64,000 nt of DNA, from the NCBI RefSeq assembly GCF_021134715.1, contig NC_060026.1:3596001-3660000 (forward strand), given 5' to 3'. This stretch comes from Daphnia pulex. Its lineage: Eukaryota > Arthropoda > Branchiopoda > Diplostraca > Daphniidae. A program made the position numbers and the translations under genes. The notes beneath the pieces were generated by a model. That model ran no database searches, had not been told where the DNA came from, and saw only the letters and a program-made list of their open reading frames with translations. This document shows positions 23,401 through 36,889 of this stretch, piece after piece; the stretch's first letter is position 1, and each line of letters opens with the position of its first letter.

Positions 23401-25534
23401 AGGTATTTAGAAAATATTTCTTAACTTAAATTTGCCATATGTAATCTTGAATTTGTTTTCCAGGCTATTGGTTCTGTTTGCATCAGGCATTACGACTTCA
23501 TGTTGGGAGAATCCCTGAAATCAGTTTATCTTAATGTAAGTTAAAATTTGTGGTAATCGTAATTTTCATCAGGCTCTTACTTAATTTTCCGGCTCTTTTT
23601 CTTTATTTAGCGTTTATTGGAACCTTCTGTTGCCTTGCGACTAAAAGTTCAAGTGCTAAACAACATCGAAACATACCTTCAGGTATATTTCTCCTGTGAT
23701 TCATAGTTCCTGATTCAATTGGTTAATACAACATTTCTCTGTAGGAAGAGGAAATTCGAATGATCAAAGAAGATCAGCAGTGGTCCAAGACGTCAAAGAA
23801 GGAGAATCTCAAAGAAATGGGAGACGTAACCTCTGGAATGGCCAGTACCGTCATTCAACTTTATCTAAAACCAATCCTTGATTGTTTCTTCCATGGCGCG
23901 TCCAGTGTTCGACAATCAGCTTTCAGAGTGACGCAGTTGATTCTTCAGCAAGGATTGGTAGGCTTGTTTGCATTCTTGATTCTCGAATCAATGCGGCTTA
24001 CTCAAGTGAAATTTATTTCCAATAGGTTCATCCGGTGCAAATCGTTCCATACTTGATTTGCATCAGCACTGACGCAGAGCGAGTATCGCACGCAGCAGAC
24101 AAACAGTTGCAGGAAATAGAAAAAAAGTACCCTGGATTCATTCACATGAAAGCGTTGCAAGGCATTCGACTATCTTACCAGTTACAGTCGCTAATTGAAA
24201 GTGCTCCAAAAGAGAATTCTCCTGTCCAGTCAGCTTCAAAGTATGTTTTCGAAATGATGAATTTCTAATTTGTTGGCTTATTAAATTATTTTCAATTTAC
24301 AGGAGCACACCGGAGACTCCTAATAAGAAAATCGGTACCAAGTGTTCTGTGGCTAGTGCAATACAAGAAAGCCAAGGAATTGCTCGTGGTTTCCGGCTCA
24401 GGGAAGGGGAACACCCGTCTGCTCTCAATGGTTTCCTCTATTCCCTTCTTCGCGGTACTAAACAACAGCGAAGAGCTCTCGTGCTTTCTATGCTCAAACA
24501 GTTCGACGAGACCTCGAAGAACCCTCTCGCACAGCTTCTATACTTGGCAGACAATCTAGCTTCTTTTCCTTATCAGGTAAAATTCGGAACGCAGTTGTTT
24601 GGTTATATCGTTTCATTACTCCGTCAACATAAAAGTAATTATTGTGCCATTATTTAACAGGTGATCGACGAACCGCTCTTTTTGATCCATCACATTGACA
24701 TTATGGTGTCTGTGACGGGGTCTAACCTCTTGCAAGGATTCCGAGAATCTCTGCTCCCCAGTGCTGTACCTACTAGTCCGGAGGAGGAGGAAGACGATGA
24801 AGACATTGCATCCATCATGCAACGGCTACCTCCAGACACAAGACCATTCGAAGAATTCTTGACGGCTGCTCAGGGTTGTCTCCTCCTTCTAATGCTTAAA
24901 CAACACCTAAAGGACCAGTATGGCCTGACGGATGCCAAAATAACCCAGTATTCACCGTCAGAAGGGGCAAAGATTTACGAGAAGAACGCACCAAGGAAAC
25001 TGGTCAACATATTTATGCCTACACCAACTCTACATGCGTTGAAAGGTATGGAAACACCAACTAAGCCTTCCCACTTGACGATAAATTAACCTGCTTTTTA
25101 TTGTTCAAACAGAAAATCTCGGCTTAGGTGGATACTTGGAGGTGTCTAGTAAACAGAGTCTGGTGGAAAAGTATATCGAGTTCAAGCAGCTCATGCTCAA
25201 CATTGATCCTGCCGAAGAGGACGAAGAGGAGAGACTGGCTTCCGCCATGCGAACCTATCAAGTTACCGAATCACCAGTCCCGACTGACGTCCCCGCAATG
25301 GGAGTGCCCATTTTTGGAGCAGCGCCGCCGATAATACCCGGCGTGGCGCTTATGGGTGCGCCGTCGACACCAATGAAAACCCCTCGATCAAAATCGTCGA
25401 AAACTCCGAGATCACCAAGAGGCGAGAAAAGCAGCAGTAGTAGTAAAAAGAAATCCCATAAGAAGAAAAAGCGGAAAATTGAAAGCGACGAGAGCAGTGA
25501 TGACTCGGATTGCGACCCGGACTTCAGAGCTTGA
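17467..25534 (+). CDS. Nipped-B: Nipped-B / NIPBL cohesin loader, copy B, complete
   Basis: This is the only Nipped-B with both ends in the window and no frame break that I found. The start MNGEIPTIPIISLAGIASL matches the NIPBL N-terminus, the MAU2-binding end. Exons are 17467-17530, 17602-17785, 17858-18122, 18181-18788 (Gln-rich), 18855-19353 (charged, then FQRFTRLVEHIFDATED), 19433-19532 and so on to the stop at 25534. The HEAT-repeat landmarks are those listed for copy A. The N-terminal region is much shorter than in vertebrates and the Gln-rich exon takes the place of the long linker. The protein ends in a K-rich and then Asp/Ser-rich tail. Copy B lacks the 9-bp insertion of A and C, which is the conserved state (STAVREAAVDL). 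It carries CGG to TGG at 23193 (Arg to Trp in LLLRHFDF) and Asn to Ser in TAPNMPK. Confidence 0.93.
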
Positions 25535-27453
25535 ATGCTTTTGATACTGGTAACTGCAGTTTCTCAAAGTCATTTTTTTCAGTTTGGGAAAGGTTACATC
25601 TGTCCCCGAATCGGCACTGCGGCATACAAAGAATTGAATTGTAAATGTCTACGGATCTATTTCCAAAATACTCTGTACCAGGCACTGTCGACTGTCAAAA
25701 GTCGGTCGGGTGAATCCAAGGAGAAATAATATGTACAGTTTTTTGCAGGGCTTATTTCTCATTTTCGCGATCTTTCCTGCATAGAGAACGACAAACTAGT
25801 GTTATACATATATATATTTACGCATACTAGAGAGGGATTGGGTTAAGTAGTTACAAAACTTTACTTTGAAATTCCCTCTCTTCATGTAATACCATGGAGA
25901 CACTTTTACCATTTTGCCTCTTATGGGCTTTAAACGCGTATACGCGCTACCATATTTAGGTCTGTTATGTCATTTTGGGTCATTTTTTTTAAAGCAGCCA
26001 ATTTTTTTTAAATGGTTTCTTTTAAAATATACTTGCGCGATGACGTTTAACTTTTATTGCATTTTTTTTTTTTTTTTTAATTAGACAATTCCGGACAATT
26101 CGAATTCAGATGAAGATCAAAATAAGTTTAATTGCACCAGAAACTTTGACTATATGACGAATCGTTTTTCCCCCTCATAAAATAAGTTTCGGGCCAATTA
26201 AATTAAATAATTAAAAGGAAAAAAAAAAGCTGGGCTGTGGGGATTTTCCTCCTCCGACGATGCACAATTAAGGTGCAGTGTACAATTATCAGCAGATAAG
26301 ATTCACCTTTCGTACGAGAGGTGCCTCTGTCAGTTTCACCTTATTATTATTACACCTGACTCCAATTAGTATTATAGTCAGTTACGTAGCGTCGTGGTTG
26401 ATGATTCGTCAATCCGCTGGAACCATTTGGCTTTACATTCGCACTCTTTCCCCCGCCGGCCCGCCCCATTGTTAAGTCAGACTGGCATATAGAAAAGGAT
26501 TGAGGGGCGTTCTTTAGTTTTATATAGTCTCATTTCTATGACGTTTGAGAAACTCAGAAAAGTGGTTCAATTAGAACATTTTTTAGGATTTTCAACTGAC
26601 AGTGTTGGGTGTCTGGGAGTCGTGACACAATGTCGTCGTGCTGGCGAATGCTGCTACCGTCACACTCGTCGTTTCTTCTCATTTCCCAGACGCTTCCGGC
26701 GAGCGCCATTGTGTCTGCTTCTATGACGTCGAGTCAATCCGAGGTATAAATGTACTATAAATATAAAGGAACTATTCTCTCTTTCATCTTTCTCATCAGC
26801 ACGTTTCTATTTTGATTGGCACGAAGGTTTTTCCAACCCGACGAGTCATTGGTGCGTGTCTAGTCACCAGAGATACGATCGGAAAACATAAAAAAAAGGT
26901 ATAGAGTACAGTTTAATAGGTAGGCGGATAGACTGGAGAAGGTGGGGGTGTCACTTTTCCTCCGAGCTGTGACGTCTACGTTTGGAATTACCCAGGGCCA
27001 ACGCAAATAGTTCTCCAACATCTAAACAAGAGGAAATTAAATGTAAACGATTCTTTTGAAAAGATCAATTTCGAAAGGATTCGACGATAAGGGGCCACGA
27101 CATTTTTCCTTTTTCTTTCTTATCGTTGGTCAATTGCGATAGCGATAATGTAATAACACGAAGTATTTATTTATTTTTAAAAATTTAGATGGTCTCACTC
27201 CGAGTGTCGCGTCTAGATTACAGACATGCGCACAGCCGGAGCCGATTTACCGACTCCGGCATAACAAAAAGTATTCGCAATTCCGCTTTTCCTACTCACA
27301 CGACCGCAGGAATCCCCACGGCGCTGGCACGTCTATTCCGTCCACAATAAGTTCAGATTTGATCAATTCGTTCAAGTGTTTTGTTTGAATGGTGTGAAAA
27401 AAACAACTGTCGCTCGTATTATATTGACAGCCGGATTGCTGTGAGGGTTCAAA
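25535..27453. other. Intergenic: Nipped-B 3' UTR and timeless 5' region, copy B
   Basis: Equivalent to 6097-8015, with the same TATA element at about 26756 and the same CRE-like motif at about 26724. No coding exon was seen. Confidence 0.6.
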
Positions 27454-30400
27454 ATGGAACGGCGGATGACATTAAGTGGCCATGTTCCGTCTTTATCTCT
27501 CATTCCGTTGGGGACTTGTCATAGCGGCAAGTACTACATCGACGGCGAATGTCTGGGTAAGCATCCCCCAACCAATTCATTTATTTTTCTTTACTTAAAG
27601 AAATAATTAAACGTGGAATATAATGAGCACCAGATTGGGAATTCGTCGGAAACGAATTATATGTCACAACACCAGCTGTGCAATCAAGACATGTTTGTGT
27701 GATTCACAGCACCCCCTAACAGTTATTTACTAATAATCTATTTCCACTTCTATCCGCCAGTTGGCCTTGTAGCTAAATAATAGGCTTTTCCGGCCAACTT
27801 TTCCTTTTTTCATTGAATGATGTGTCGTCACCATCTCCTCCACTCGACGTCACGAAAAACGAAGTTGAAAATGTTGTTTTCTTTCTTGCTACACTCCAGT
27901 TCATCTTGAAGAGATCAATATCAAGTTGGAAAACGAGGATCCCATCCATTACTCGCCCACTCCGGTGCGCCCTCGCATTCCTGGACATTCTCAACAAGGT
28001 ATAATAGAAAATGAATAGACTAGATTACAATTCCACCAAACTAACAATTAATTTATGTGTGTATAGGATCTAATACCGATTCTTATCAACAGCCAGGATC
28101 AGCCCAGCATTTTGAATTCGACAATCAAGTATATTATAATATGGATTCGCTGATGATCGCTTATGGTTGTACGGTATTACTCGAAAAGTAATTTTTGAAA
28201 TGTTGTTTGGTTTCCCTGTCTTTAAATAGGTTATTGGCTGAACTTACTACACCCCTAGAATGCCTGGGAATGGTCGGCGAAGCGACTCGATCCAATCAGA
28301 GCAGCACGACAACGCAACAAGTTGTCATCTACAAACTGACTCAGCTCCTCTACAACGCCAAGGAATCCTTTCTGGATGGTGGGGCCATACCAGTCGTTCT
28401 CAGTCACGTTTGCCACACCCTAGAAAAGGTAAAAGCGTTCTAATTGATCCCGCCCAGGTTATTTTATCCTTTTAACACAAAACCGTTTTCCCACCAAATC
28501 ACCAGGAGCCGTTGTTGAGCGACGATAACATTTCTGTGAATCATTCCCTATTACTCATTCGCAATATCCTGCACGCTCCCGAACGACCTACTCAGATGGC
28601 GGACAAACGACAGGATCAGCAGGACCAACTTGTGCGGATTTTATTGGCCCAGGGACTAAATCGTCTCCTCATCAGCTTACTGGCCTGCTCCCAAAGGCGC
28701 CCAAAGGGTGAACTAATTAATTATATCACTTGAAATCTTTTATTTTCCCGCGTCTAAAATTAAGGTAGAAGAATGAATCAGCTGGGCGGAGAGGTAAATT
28801 TTAATTCGCAGAACGACGGTTTAAAATTTAATTTCAAAAGATCCTGTACATAAATGTATACGGTTGAAACTCTAATTTTCTATAATAATATTAACAATTT
28901 AAGTAAAAGAGCGAGATCCTTTCAAATGGTTTCCCAGAAAAAGTAACGTACGAGATATGTTACAGCTATAACGAGAGTAACTTAATCCATCGTATTGATT
29001 TTTTTGCCTTTAACCCCCTCCCCCCCCAGACATAGAGTCATGTCATACAGCACGCTTGCACCCGTTCAACCTGTAGTCTCTTAAATAATGAATTGCATTC
29101 GCTTGTGTCGTTATCAAATGAAAAACAAAAAAACAACTTTATATCGGATTATAGCGTTCGGCTGATACTAAACCGTTTTCTGTTTAATATTTGCGTATAG
29201 GAACAATGGATGGTGACAGTTGTGCAGCTCATTTCTCTCTTGTACAAGGATCGACCCGTTGAAATTATTTTACAAATTTTAGATGAAAACTGCACTCATC
29301 TTGAGCCGGAATTCTACTTTGACGAAGACCAGCCAAATCAATTTGGTATTAAAACTGAGAGCAAATGGCACGACAATTATGTAATTTGTTTCTACCTGCG
29401 CCAATAGATAAATCTCGACGATCTAGTCAGCAAAGTACGTCCAGCGGCTTCCACTCGGAAGCTTCAAACGCGCCGAAAATGACATCACCAAAGGTTACGG
29501 ATTCAGTGATGAGGAAATCCAATCGAAGAAAAAGTTCTTCAGGAAGTCAATCCAGTGAGTCATAAAAATTGGAAAACCTTTGAACATTTTATATTTAACA
29601 TCCGCTTTTCTCGTTTCCCTTTTTTACAGGTAAATGCGGAAGTTCGTCGTCTTCCGCATCATCTCAACTTGGCGGAACTAAATGCTTAAAAAAGTAAAAT
29701 AAAATAAATAAATATTTGCATGGGAAACGCCATATGACTTAAATGATCTCTGCTCTCGGTATCCAGGAGTTTTAAAGGTTCCAAGAAATCAGAGAAAATT
29801 TTGAAAAAGCTTAGCAAATGCAACAAACTTGGACGTCGAGTGGAGATGAAAGGCAACGTCGTCGAGTACAAACCGACGGATGAAAGTACTTTGAATCTCC
29901 TGAAAGGATTTACCATCAATTTCATCCGGCAAGGTAATAATAATCCGCTATAGCGTATATCAATCAAAGTTTAAAATTTTAAACTTTCTTCTGATAGGCT
30001 ACAACACGCTGGTGGGCCAATTGCATCAACAGATGCTGAAACAACAGGGCGACGCCCACCTCCAGCTGCTGGATAAGTCGCACTTTCTCTGGCTCATTTC
30101 TTATTTCCTTCCCATCGCCTCCCGGTTGGAATTGAGCGTGGAACATTTAAAAAACGTCTTAACTATTGATGTCCTGTGTTATCTGACGTGGGAAGCTGTT
30201 TGTCAGACGGAAGAACTAGAAATGTCTGCGTTTCAACATTCAACAGTCGATTTGAAACCGTGCGTGAGGCGCTTGCATTTGTGCGTGAAAGCAATTCGTG
30301 AATATTTGAAAACACTGGAGAGATTTTCTCGTCCTTCGACGTCTAGAAATGCAAATGCACCGGGAAATTATTTGATTACTCGACTGAGCGGTTACGTGCC

Positions 30401-31522
30401 AGCGATTCGGGACCTCCGTCAACTCTTTTTGCTCCAACTCCGCCAATTCGATCCTGTCGTTCAAAGTCGTCGCTATCTACTCGACGTCATCGCAACCAAT
30501 CACATCTTATTGCTGGCGCTCGAACGGTCCACTGGGCAATCGTCACGCGGGAGTTTTGATATTGGCCAACACTTGACTCAATTCTGTTCGGAAATGATAG
30601 TCGATCGATACGGCACGGCCCTCGAAGATTTCAAGACCAACGTCTCATTCGTCAACGATTGCATCTTGACTCTTTTGCATCACGTCGCGGGCGATTTGGG
30701 CCGGGCCGACCTTTTGTGCCGGCCCGTCATTCTTCGTCCATTCAGCAAAATTTGGGCAGTGGAATTCAACGTAAGTTTATTACAATCAACAGCTATATTA
30801 TTCGGAATTATTCAAATTGTCTGATTTATTTGCAGTTGCGTGACGACTGGAATGATTTGATTGAATTGATCATTAACAAATCAATGCGGTATTTTTCACA
30901 TCATCGATACACGGAGACATTGCCTAGCAACCCAAATAATCCGCAAAAGATAAAAGATTCCGCTTCCCATTCGATGGATATCCTCCTACTAAAATATTCT
31001 GATGAGCAAACAATAGAAGAATCGACTGAAACAAATCAATTGTCGTACGAAGTACCTGACACCAACATTAAATCACTTTTGATTCAACTCAAGGATTCTG
31101 GTGCGTTTCAATTAATTGTAAACATTTTTACTCAAATAATTGGATTTTTTATTCCTTCAGGATTTCAGAAGCAACTGGACTGGATCCAGTCTTCATTATT
31201 ATCAGCCTGTGCTGTTCGATTGGGGACCTACTCCGGCCAAGAATTCCGCCACCCCATATATACCCTAAGTTTTCAAATGAATTTGTCCTGCCCTTTGGTT
31301 CCCTGGACGGAGGTGGAAGCATCCGCCCTGCGTTCAGAACTCTTCCTCAATCTCCTATTTCGTATTGGTCTCATTCCTCCTTCCCCTCAGGCTGTCCTGT
31401 ACCCTCGTATCCCGCGTGAATGGTCCCCGGACACTTTGTACAGTATCGCCCTCCTTTTCGGACCCATCGACCAGAAGAGGATCGATTTCGATTTGACTCG
31501 AGTCAAGAAAATCGAGTTATAG
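27454..31522 (+). CDS. tim: timeless (dTIM type), copy B
   Basis: Exon structure is that of copy A shifted by 19438 bp. Unlike copy A, the exon at 30836-31100 is open: codon 30944-30946 is CAA, and the frame runs on through NPQKIKDSAS to the stop at 31520-31522. Summed exons total 2617 nt, one more than a multiple of three. This confirms a single extra base, which I place in exon 2 at about 27947 (GAGGATCCCATCC), where the frame for LENED and the frame for RPLRCALAFLDILNK|DLIPIL do not join. Either the gene is frameshifted, or splicing uses the weak donor CCG|GTGCGC at 27965, which keeps frame by dropping 11 residues of a conserved helix. At about 870 residues it is shorter than Drosophila TIM, lacking most of the long C-terminal part. 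Confidence 0.85.
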
Positions 31523-31865
31523 ACCACCCCTATTCATCTGTCAATGTCCAAAATGTCCAAAGATCATCTTCTCACCCTTACATAATTCACGATGGCGTAT
31601 CTCACCGTAAAGATTCGTTCCTGGAATCCAAGTTTCCTTCAGCAGAGATCGACATTTCTAGGCAAAATAGCATCGACTGTGTCTTCGACCACCATAGTCC
31701 ACGAGCATTGGACAGGTAAATTAATTTCCAAATATCACGAATTTCAGCAGCCTATTTACATAATTTCCCATCAACAGTATCAGCACCACCAGTTCACTAG
31801 AAGTCCACAAAATGGACTCTAGCGACGACGAAGAAATGGAGGACCTTCTGTTTGTGACAGATTAG
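31499..31865 (+). other. Conserved open frame after the timeless stop, copy B
   Basis: Identical to 12061-12427: an alternative frame with donor at 31716, acceptor before 31778, and an acidic end with TAG at 31863-31865. Confidence 0.4.
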
Positions 31866-32484
31866 GCAGATTGGACGGTAGTGACGTCACAAGATAATTC
31901 AATTCCGTCTAAACGGACAGCGGTGCATGTTTAAACTATTCAAATTAAATGTGGAACAATTAGTTGATTCACCTCTCTGTAAATATTCTCCAACAATAAT
32001 TTGGTAAGACATTTTCCCTATTATTTATTGGTCAACAATTAATTGTGTAATTGCAATATCGTATAATTAAATTAATTATTGACAAATTCTCAATTAATTG
32101 CGTCTCTAAGTAATTAACTAATTATCTCCCTAAATAATTGCTCTGTCTTGATTGACATAATTACGGTCGTCCTCATTCCAGAAAAGATGACGTAATCATT
32201 ACGTAAATATTTTGGTTTACGTGACCAGCATCACGTTCACATCAGTCCTTGGCCCAAGGACCCCATCAAGGTCAAGCCCTCAAAAGACGTTGGTCACATC
32301 ATCCCAACGGGTTTCCCTTATATACAGTTAGAACCTTCCCATGAAAACTAAAACATTCAATCATCTACTTGTGCTCGTGCTCTTCAGTCCACCCCTGCAA
32401 AGTTCTACCCAGTGTTTTTAAAAATTTTCCCAGTCACAGTGTATTAGTCATTCTTACGTAATAACTCTCAATGAAGAAAGAACA
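31866..32484. promoter_or_regulatory. Spacer with bZIP-type palindromes and TATA promoter, copy B
   Basis: Same motifs as 12428-13046: TGACGTCA at 31882-31889, TGACGTAA/TTACGTAA at about 32188-32206, and TATATA at 32319. Confidence 0.4.
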
Positions 32485-32730
32485 ATGGCAACCACCCCAA
32501 CTGTGTTTGATCTATTTTACCAAGCCGTCATCAAAGGTTCATTAGCCGAATTACACGACATCCGCCATCATTATTCGTGGAAGGCCATTTCGATCGAGCT
32601 CATCACGTCACTCACGCCGTCTGCCCGCTGGGCAAATTCGCTTCACGAATACGACCAAATACGACTTCCCGCAATCTTCGTTGAGTATATCAAATCTAGC
32701 CCGGCAAATAATATCAGTAAGAAAAGATAA
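32485..32730 (+). CDS. Small unrecognised protein, copy B (81 aa frame)
   Basis: Same N-terminus as the copy A protein. A one-base difference creates TAA soon after the donor-like ATCA|GTAAGA at about 32716, so the unspliced frame is 23 codons shorter than in copy A. This is expected if the sequence after the donor is intronic. Family unknown. Confidence 0.5.
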   Translation: MATTPTVFDLFYQAVIKGSLAELHDIRHHYSWKAISIELITSLTPSARWANSLHEYDQIRLPAIFVEYIKSSPANNISKKR

Positions 32731-33260
32731 ATAATCCAGCGGAGTCATTGTGTGTCGTGTGTGACGTCTTTGTGTCAAATGAATATTACATCATTTTAAA
32801 TAGTTGACTATATAGTAATAGTATACACACAGAGGGGGGGGGGAAGTTTTTCATTGTCTTCAAAGTTGACTCTATATAAATGTGTACAATAACAATAGTA
32901 AACTTTGTCGGAAATATAAAGTTTCAATTGCCAACTCACAAACTATTCACTCGCTCCGGGCTACACTCACTGTGATTGTATACTGCGCAACAATCCACCC
33001 AACCCCCCAGAATTTTTATTTTATGTTATTTTAGATATTTATTCGTTTCATTTAAGTAGATCTTTACACAAGTTGTTGACAATATAGTCCTATACGTGCT
33101 GGTTCGTGTTTTTTTTTTTTAAATAATTGAACAACATAAAACGCGTGTGCTTTTTATTAGTTTTATTGAAATTTGATCTGTCGACACCATCCATGTCATT
33201 AATGTGGGAAAGTAGGAAAACTGAATGAGAATGAAAGAAACAGAAGGCGGTGTGGTGTTA
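32731..33260. other. Convergent spacer, copy B
   Basis: Same composition as 13362-13823, with G and T homopolymers one base different in length. Nothing coding was seen. Confidence 0.5.
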
Positions 33261-34205
33261 TTACTGATACAAAATGTTGTCGTTGTAGCCCACCAGCTGA
33301 TAGTACGCCTGGCGACAGTTGGTTAGCCTACCGCAAATTGTCATGCCGGGGATGTTCGGGTTCGTTCGGTCGATTTGAACATTGAACTGGGATGTGGCAT
33401 TTCTCAATGCGTGACCATAACATTGCAGGTTGGGACAATGGACTTCCACCGGCAGGTTCTCGATGATGTCGTCGGAGGCCGCACGGCGACGGTCCTCATC
33501 TCCTTCCGATATTACGATTTTCAAATCCTCGAATTGATTTTGGCGTTTTAAAATGTCGATTTTCACGCCGTATTCCCGTTCCAGACGCTTGGCATTTTGA
33601 CCCCCTAGGCCAAGGAAACGGCCAATGTGACGACTCAAAATTTTTGTAAGCAGGAGGCTGCTACCCACAACCTTTCGCTCAATATCTCTTGAAGTAATTA
33701 TAAAATCCTCGGCTGGAATGTCTTGTTGCATTGGAATCTGTTCAGAGATCGGTTTCTGCCCATCCGTGCGGTTTTCGGAAGTTACCGGAGCATGTTGCGC
33801 TGAGCCTGGATGAGACTTGTGTGTACGCTTCGCCTGGGCGATTTGTTCTTCCAGTTGCGCGATCCGCCGGTCTTTTGATTCATCTGTAAATTGACGGAGT
33901 CGTTTGTTCCTTTCGGCATCAAGTTCCTGCCGGAAATATTTCGATTCTGACTGGGCGGATTGCGCTTGTTGAGTTAAAAATTCACACTCCTTTATAAGAC
34001 GGTCGATGAGCTCAGTCATGGATGTTAGACCGAATTTGGCTGCTGTCACCATCGTCTTTATTAACCACCTCGATGCTTCAGGTATTGGGTCCGTCGTGTC
34101 AAGGAATTCTTCAAAACTATGCATTGTCTGGCACAGGGCAGGGATGTGGCCGTACGCCTGGTGGATGTCAGCGGTGGTCATTTGTTGGAATTCAGAATTG
34201 TTCAT
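33261..34205 (-). CDS. Intronless coiled-coil plus KH-domain protein, copy B (314 aa)
   Basis: The protein is identical to copy A: N-terminal coiled coil, Gln/Pro linker and a KH-like domain with GLGG loop. Complete identity of a 945-bp frame between copies means either a very recent duplication or homogenisation. Confidence 0.75.
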   Translation of the reverse strand: MNNSEFQQMTTADIHQAYGHIPALCQTMHSFEEFLDTTDPIPEASRWLIKTMVTAAKFGLTSMTELIDRLIKECEFLTQQAQSAQSESKYFRQELDAERNKRLRQFTDESKDRRIAQLEEQIAQAKRTHKSHPGSAQHAPVTSENRTDGQKPISEQIPMQQDIPAEDFIITSRDIERKVVGSSLLLTKILSRHIGRFLGLGGQNAKRLEREYGVKIDILKRQNQFEDLKIVISEGDEDRRRAASDDIIENLPVEVHCPNLQCYGHALRNATSQFNVQIDRTNPNIPGMTICGRLTNCRQAYYQLVGYNDNILYQ

Positions 34206-34341
34206 CTTTGGAGTTTGATTTTACTAACTTAATTTCACCGTTGAGAAATGTTGAATGTCTACTTGTGAGTTGAGTGGTCCTTATATGCACTTCAGTATGA
34301 GACTTTTGATTAGCAAGTACCCAGAGGAGGTCATTTTCATT

Positions 34342-35153
34342 AATATTTTATTTTAATATCAATTCAAGTTAAAATTCCTTTGAATTTTTTTAAATTTCAT
34401 TAATTTACCCTCATTGTTCAATCATTTTAATGGAGAAATATTTGTAAATTATTTTCATAATCATTAAAATGAAAATCGAGTATGGACTATGGAGAGAGAG
34501 AGAAAAAATTCTGCCATAGTGACGGACTATTTTTCTCTTTGTGCGTGAAGATATTAAGCTCATAGGCCTACTATACTAACTTTTTTACCACGAATTGAAT
34601 ATACCCATTTTGTATTTTATTATCGCCTGACTACACATGTAAAATTAATAAGACCACAAAAAGACGTCATTGATACTGTGTCTCATATAAGACCAGTATG
34701 AATAAACCGGAATAAACACGATGTCTGAATCTCCTATTTAGTGTCACCTATTTAGTGACCTAAATTTCCACTGCGATTAATTCTCGAAATAACTATATTT
34801 CAATCCATTCAAATTCAGCGGTTAACCATATCAGTGCCTGCGGCCTTGTAGTGTACATTGTACAAGCCCTAAACCTTGAAAGTAGCATCGCCGGAGTGTA
34901 CCCGCGCTATGTTATTTTTGAAAAAATTCACTAAACGGCAACGTTATTGGGTAAAAAAAATGGCATCTCGAAAAGACTCAAACAACCCACGAAGGCTACA
35001 ACAAAGTTTTACCCTTGTTTTACTTAATATTTTGTTTTAATTTAAACTCAAGTTTAAACAATTTTGGATTTTTTTTAAATTTCATTAATTTAGTAAATTT
35101 ACCCTCATTATTCAATCATTTTAATGGAGAAATATTTGCAAATTATTTTCATT
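34342..35153. repeat. Pair of diverged ~120-bp direct repeats (34342-34458 and 35026-35153), copy B
   Basis: Equivalent to 14905-15725. The inner segment is 9 bp shorter than in copy A because one GTTATGTTG unit near 34911 is missing. Confidence 0.6.
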
Positions 35154-35257
35154 AACTTGAAAAACACAAGGTAGATCACCGCAATCTACAAATCAGCGAT
35201 CACTCGATTTCTATCAGAAAGGAAGAACTGCCTCGTTACGACTTGTGTAACCATCTT

Positions 35258-35569
35258 TTAGTTCGAGCTCGCAATGGGTAGGTTCAAGGTAGTGGGTTGG
35301 GAAATTTTCTCGTTAGTGGGGTCTTGCTGTTGTGTGATTAAGGTAGAAGGTCGATATAAAACGATGACGTTGACATTCTGCAATGTTCCCATATATGCCG
35401 AACCACGAGACGAGTTCCTAGATAAGCAGCTGGAAAGAGAACAGTAATCAATCAGGCATTGAATGCCCAACCAAGTGATCATGCAAATGACGGCCAGATA
35501 GAAAAGTGCCAGACGGAAGTCGAACACGGGCCACCCCCATAAACTTTTTAAGTTGTTCAGATGGTTCAA
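35258..35569 (-). CDS. Small membrane protein ORF of unknown family, copy B
   Basis: Identical to the frame at 15830-16141, with one predicted transmembrane helix and no in-exon ATG. It is divergent from MRPL2 copy B. Confidence 0.35.
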   Translation of the reverse strand: MNHLNNLKSLWGWPVFDFRLALFYLAVICMITWLGIQCLIDYCSLSSCLSRNSSRGSAYMGTLQNVNVIVLYRPSTLITQQQDPTNEKISQPTTLNLPIASSN

Positions 35570-35807
35570 GAATTTTTAAATTGTACGTTGTGCTGAAAGG
35601 CGTATTCAAAGTTTCCCGGTGAAAAGACAAGTGAAGCACGATCGCTCGAACTGAAGCCCCTCTGGTTTACCCTTTTCCCCGTGTCGCCGGTCTGAGTCGT
35701 CTGCTTGAAATTGTTTCAATTTTTCGGCTAGCTTTAATGTAGAGAAATTGAAGTTAAAGCTTAAAGTTAATGTTTAGATACTTTTCAACCGACATTTTTG
35801 AATCAAG

Positions 35808-36521
35808 ATGTTGCAACAGTTGTTGAATTCCTTTTCAAGACTATGTGTCACTAATAATCGCCTTACGTTATCACAATGTATGTCGGTCAAATTTCCAACA
35901 CTCAGCCTAACATGAACAACACACAACCCCAACTCCATCAGATACGTTGCATAAATAAATTTGGGTATTTGACAGAACCTGGATGGAGAAACATCGGTAA
36001 CAAATGGTTAGTGAAATTCCCTGAGGAGTACACTGTAAAGAAACTACCACTCATGAAGTTGGCAGGAAGAGATCCTACCACAGGTAACATTTCATTTGCA
36101 ATTGAAAAAAGGATTTTTTAAACTGTTAATTCCTTCTAAAGGTAAAAAAGTGTATGGTGGTCTTGGAGGTGGACACAAGAAAAAGTACCGATGGGTTGAT
36201 AATGTTCGTTCTGGACCAAAGGAAGGGCCTCCATTGGTTGAAAAAATCTTGAGACTGCAATATGACCCATGTCGAAGTTCAAAAATTGCATTGGTAGCAG
36301 CTGGAGACAGAGTAAGGTACATTTTAGCATCCTCAACTATGAAAGTTGGAGATTTAATATCAACATCTGGGCACATCCCCAGAAATGCAAGTATGTATAT
36401 ACAGTGTTATAATACTGATCAAGACCTTAATTTAAAGTGTAAATTTCTTTGTATAGTTCGACCAAAAGAAGGAGATGCTCATCCATTGGGAGCACTGCCA
36501 GTAGGCACTGAAGTTTGGTAA
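35808..36521 (+). CDS. mRpL2: Mitochondrial ribosomal protein uL2m (MRPL2), copy B, 3' truncated
   Basis: Same four exons and the same truncation after PVGTEV as the copy at 16385-17098. Differences are confined to introns and flanks. Neither copy in the window can encode a full-length uL2m, so an intact gene should exist elsewhere. Confidence 0.85.
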
Positions 36522-36889
36522 TTGTTTTGATCATCTGTAAACAATAGTATAAATTCTTAGAAAATCATATTTTGTTAGCTGTGTAAACAGTACTCTAAGC
36601 TAGATCAAGGTTAAATTTGCATTTTTAAACAAATAATCGTCACCTGTAGCCGGTATTTTTGGACTCATTGACCTCGTCTGATGTGTTCGTGATGTTTACA
36701 GTGTTCTTGTAACCTCTAATTACTACCTGCCATTTATTTGTCTTCTTCATTACAATTATTCTTTAACCTGTTTTTCTTTTTCAGTCTGGATGTTGCCATG
36801 TGAGCAGTGTCAGAGATCAAGTGGATATAGGTAAAGGAGTAGGTTGTTGATCCTCAACTTTACCAACAGTGGGGAAGGGGTCTTTCACG
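36522..36889. other. MRPL2/Nipped-B boundary (B/C)
   Basis: Same boundary sequence as 17099-17466. Because it recurs in both inter-unit positions, it is the best candidate for the head-to-tail junction. Confidence 0.5.
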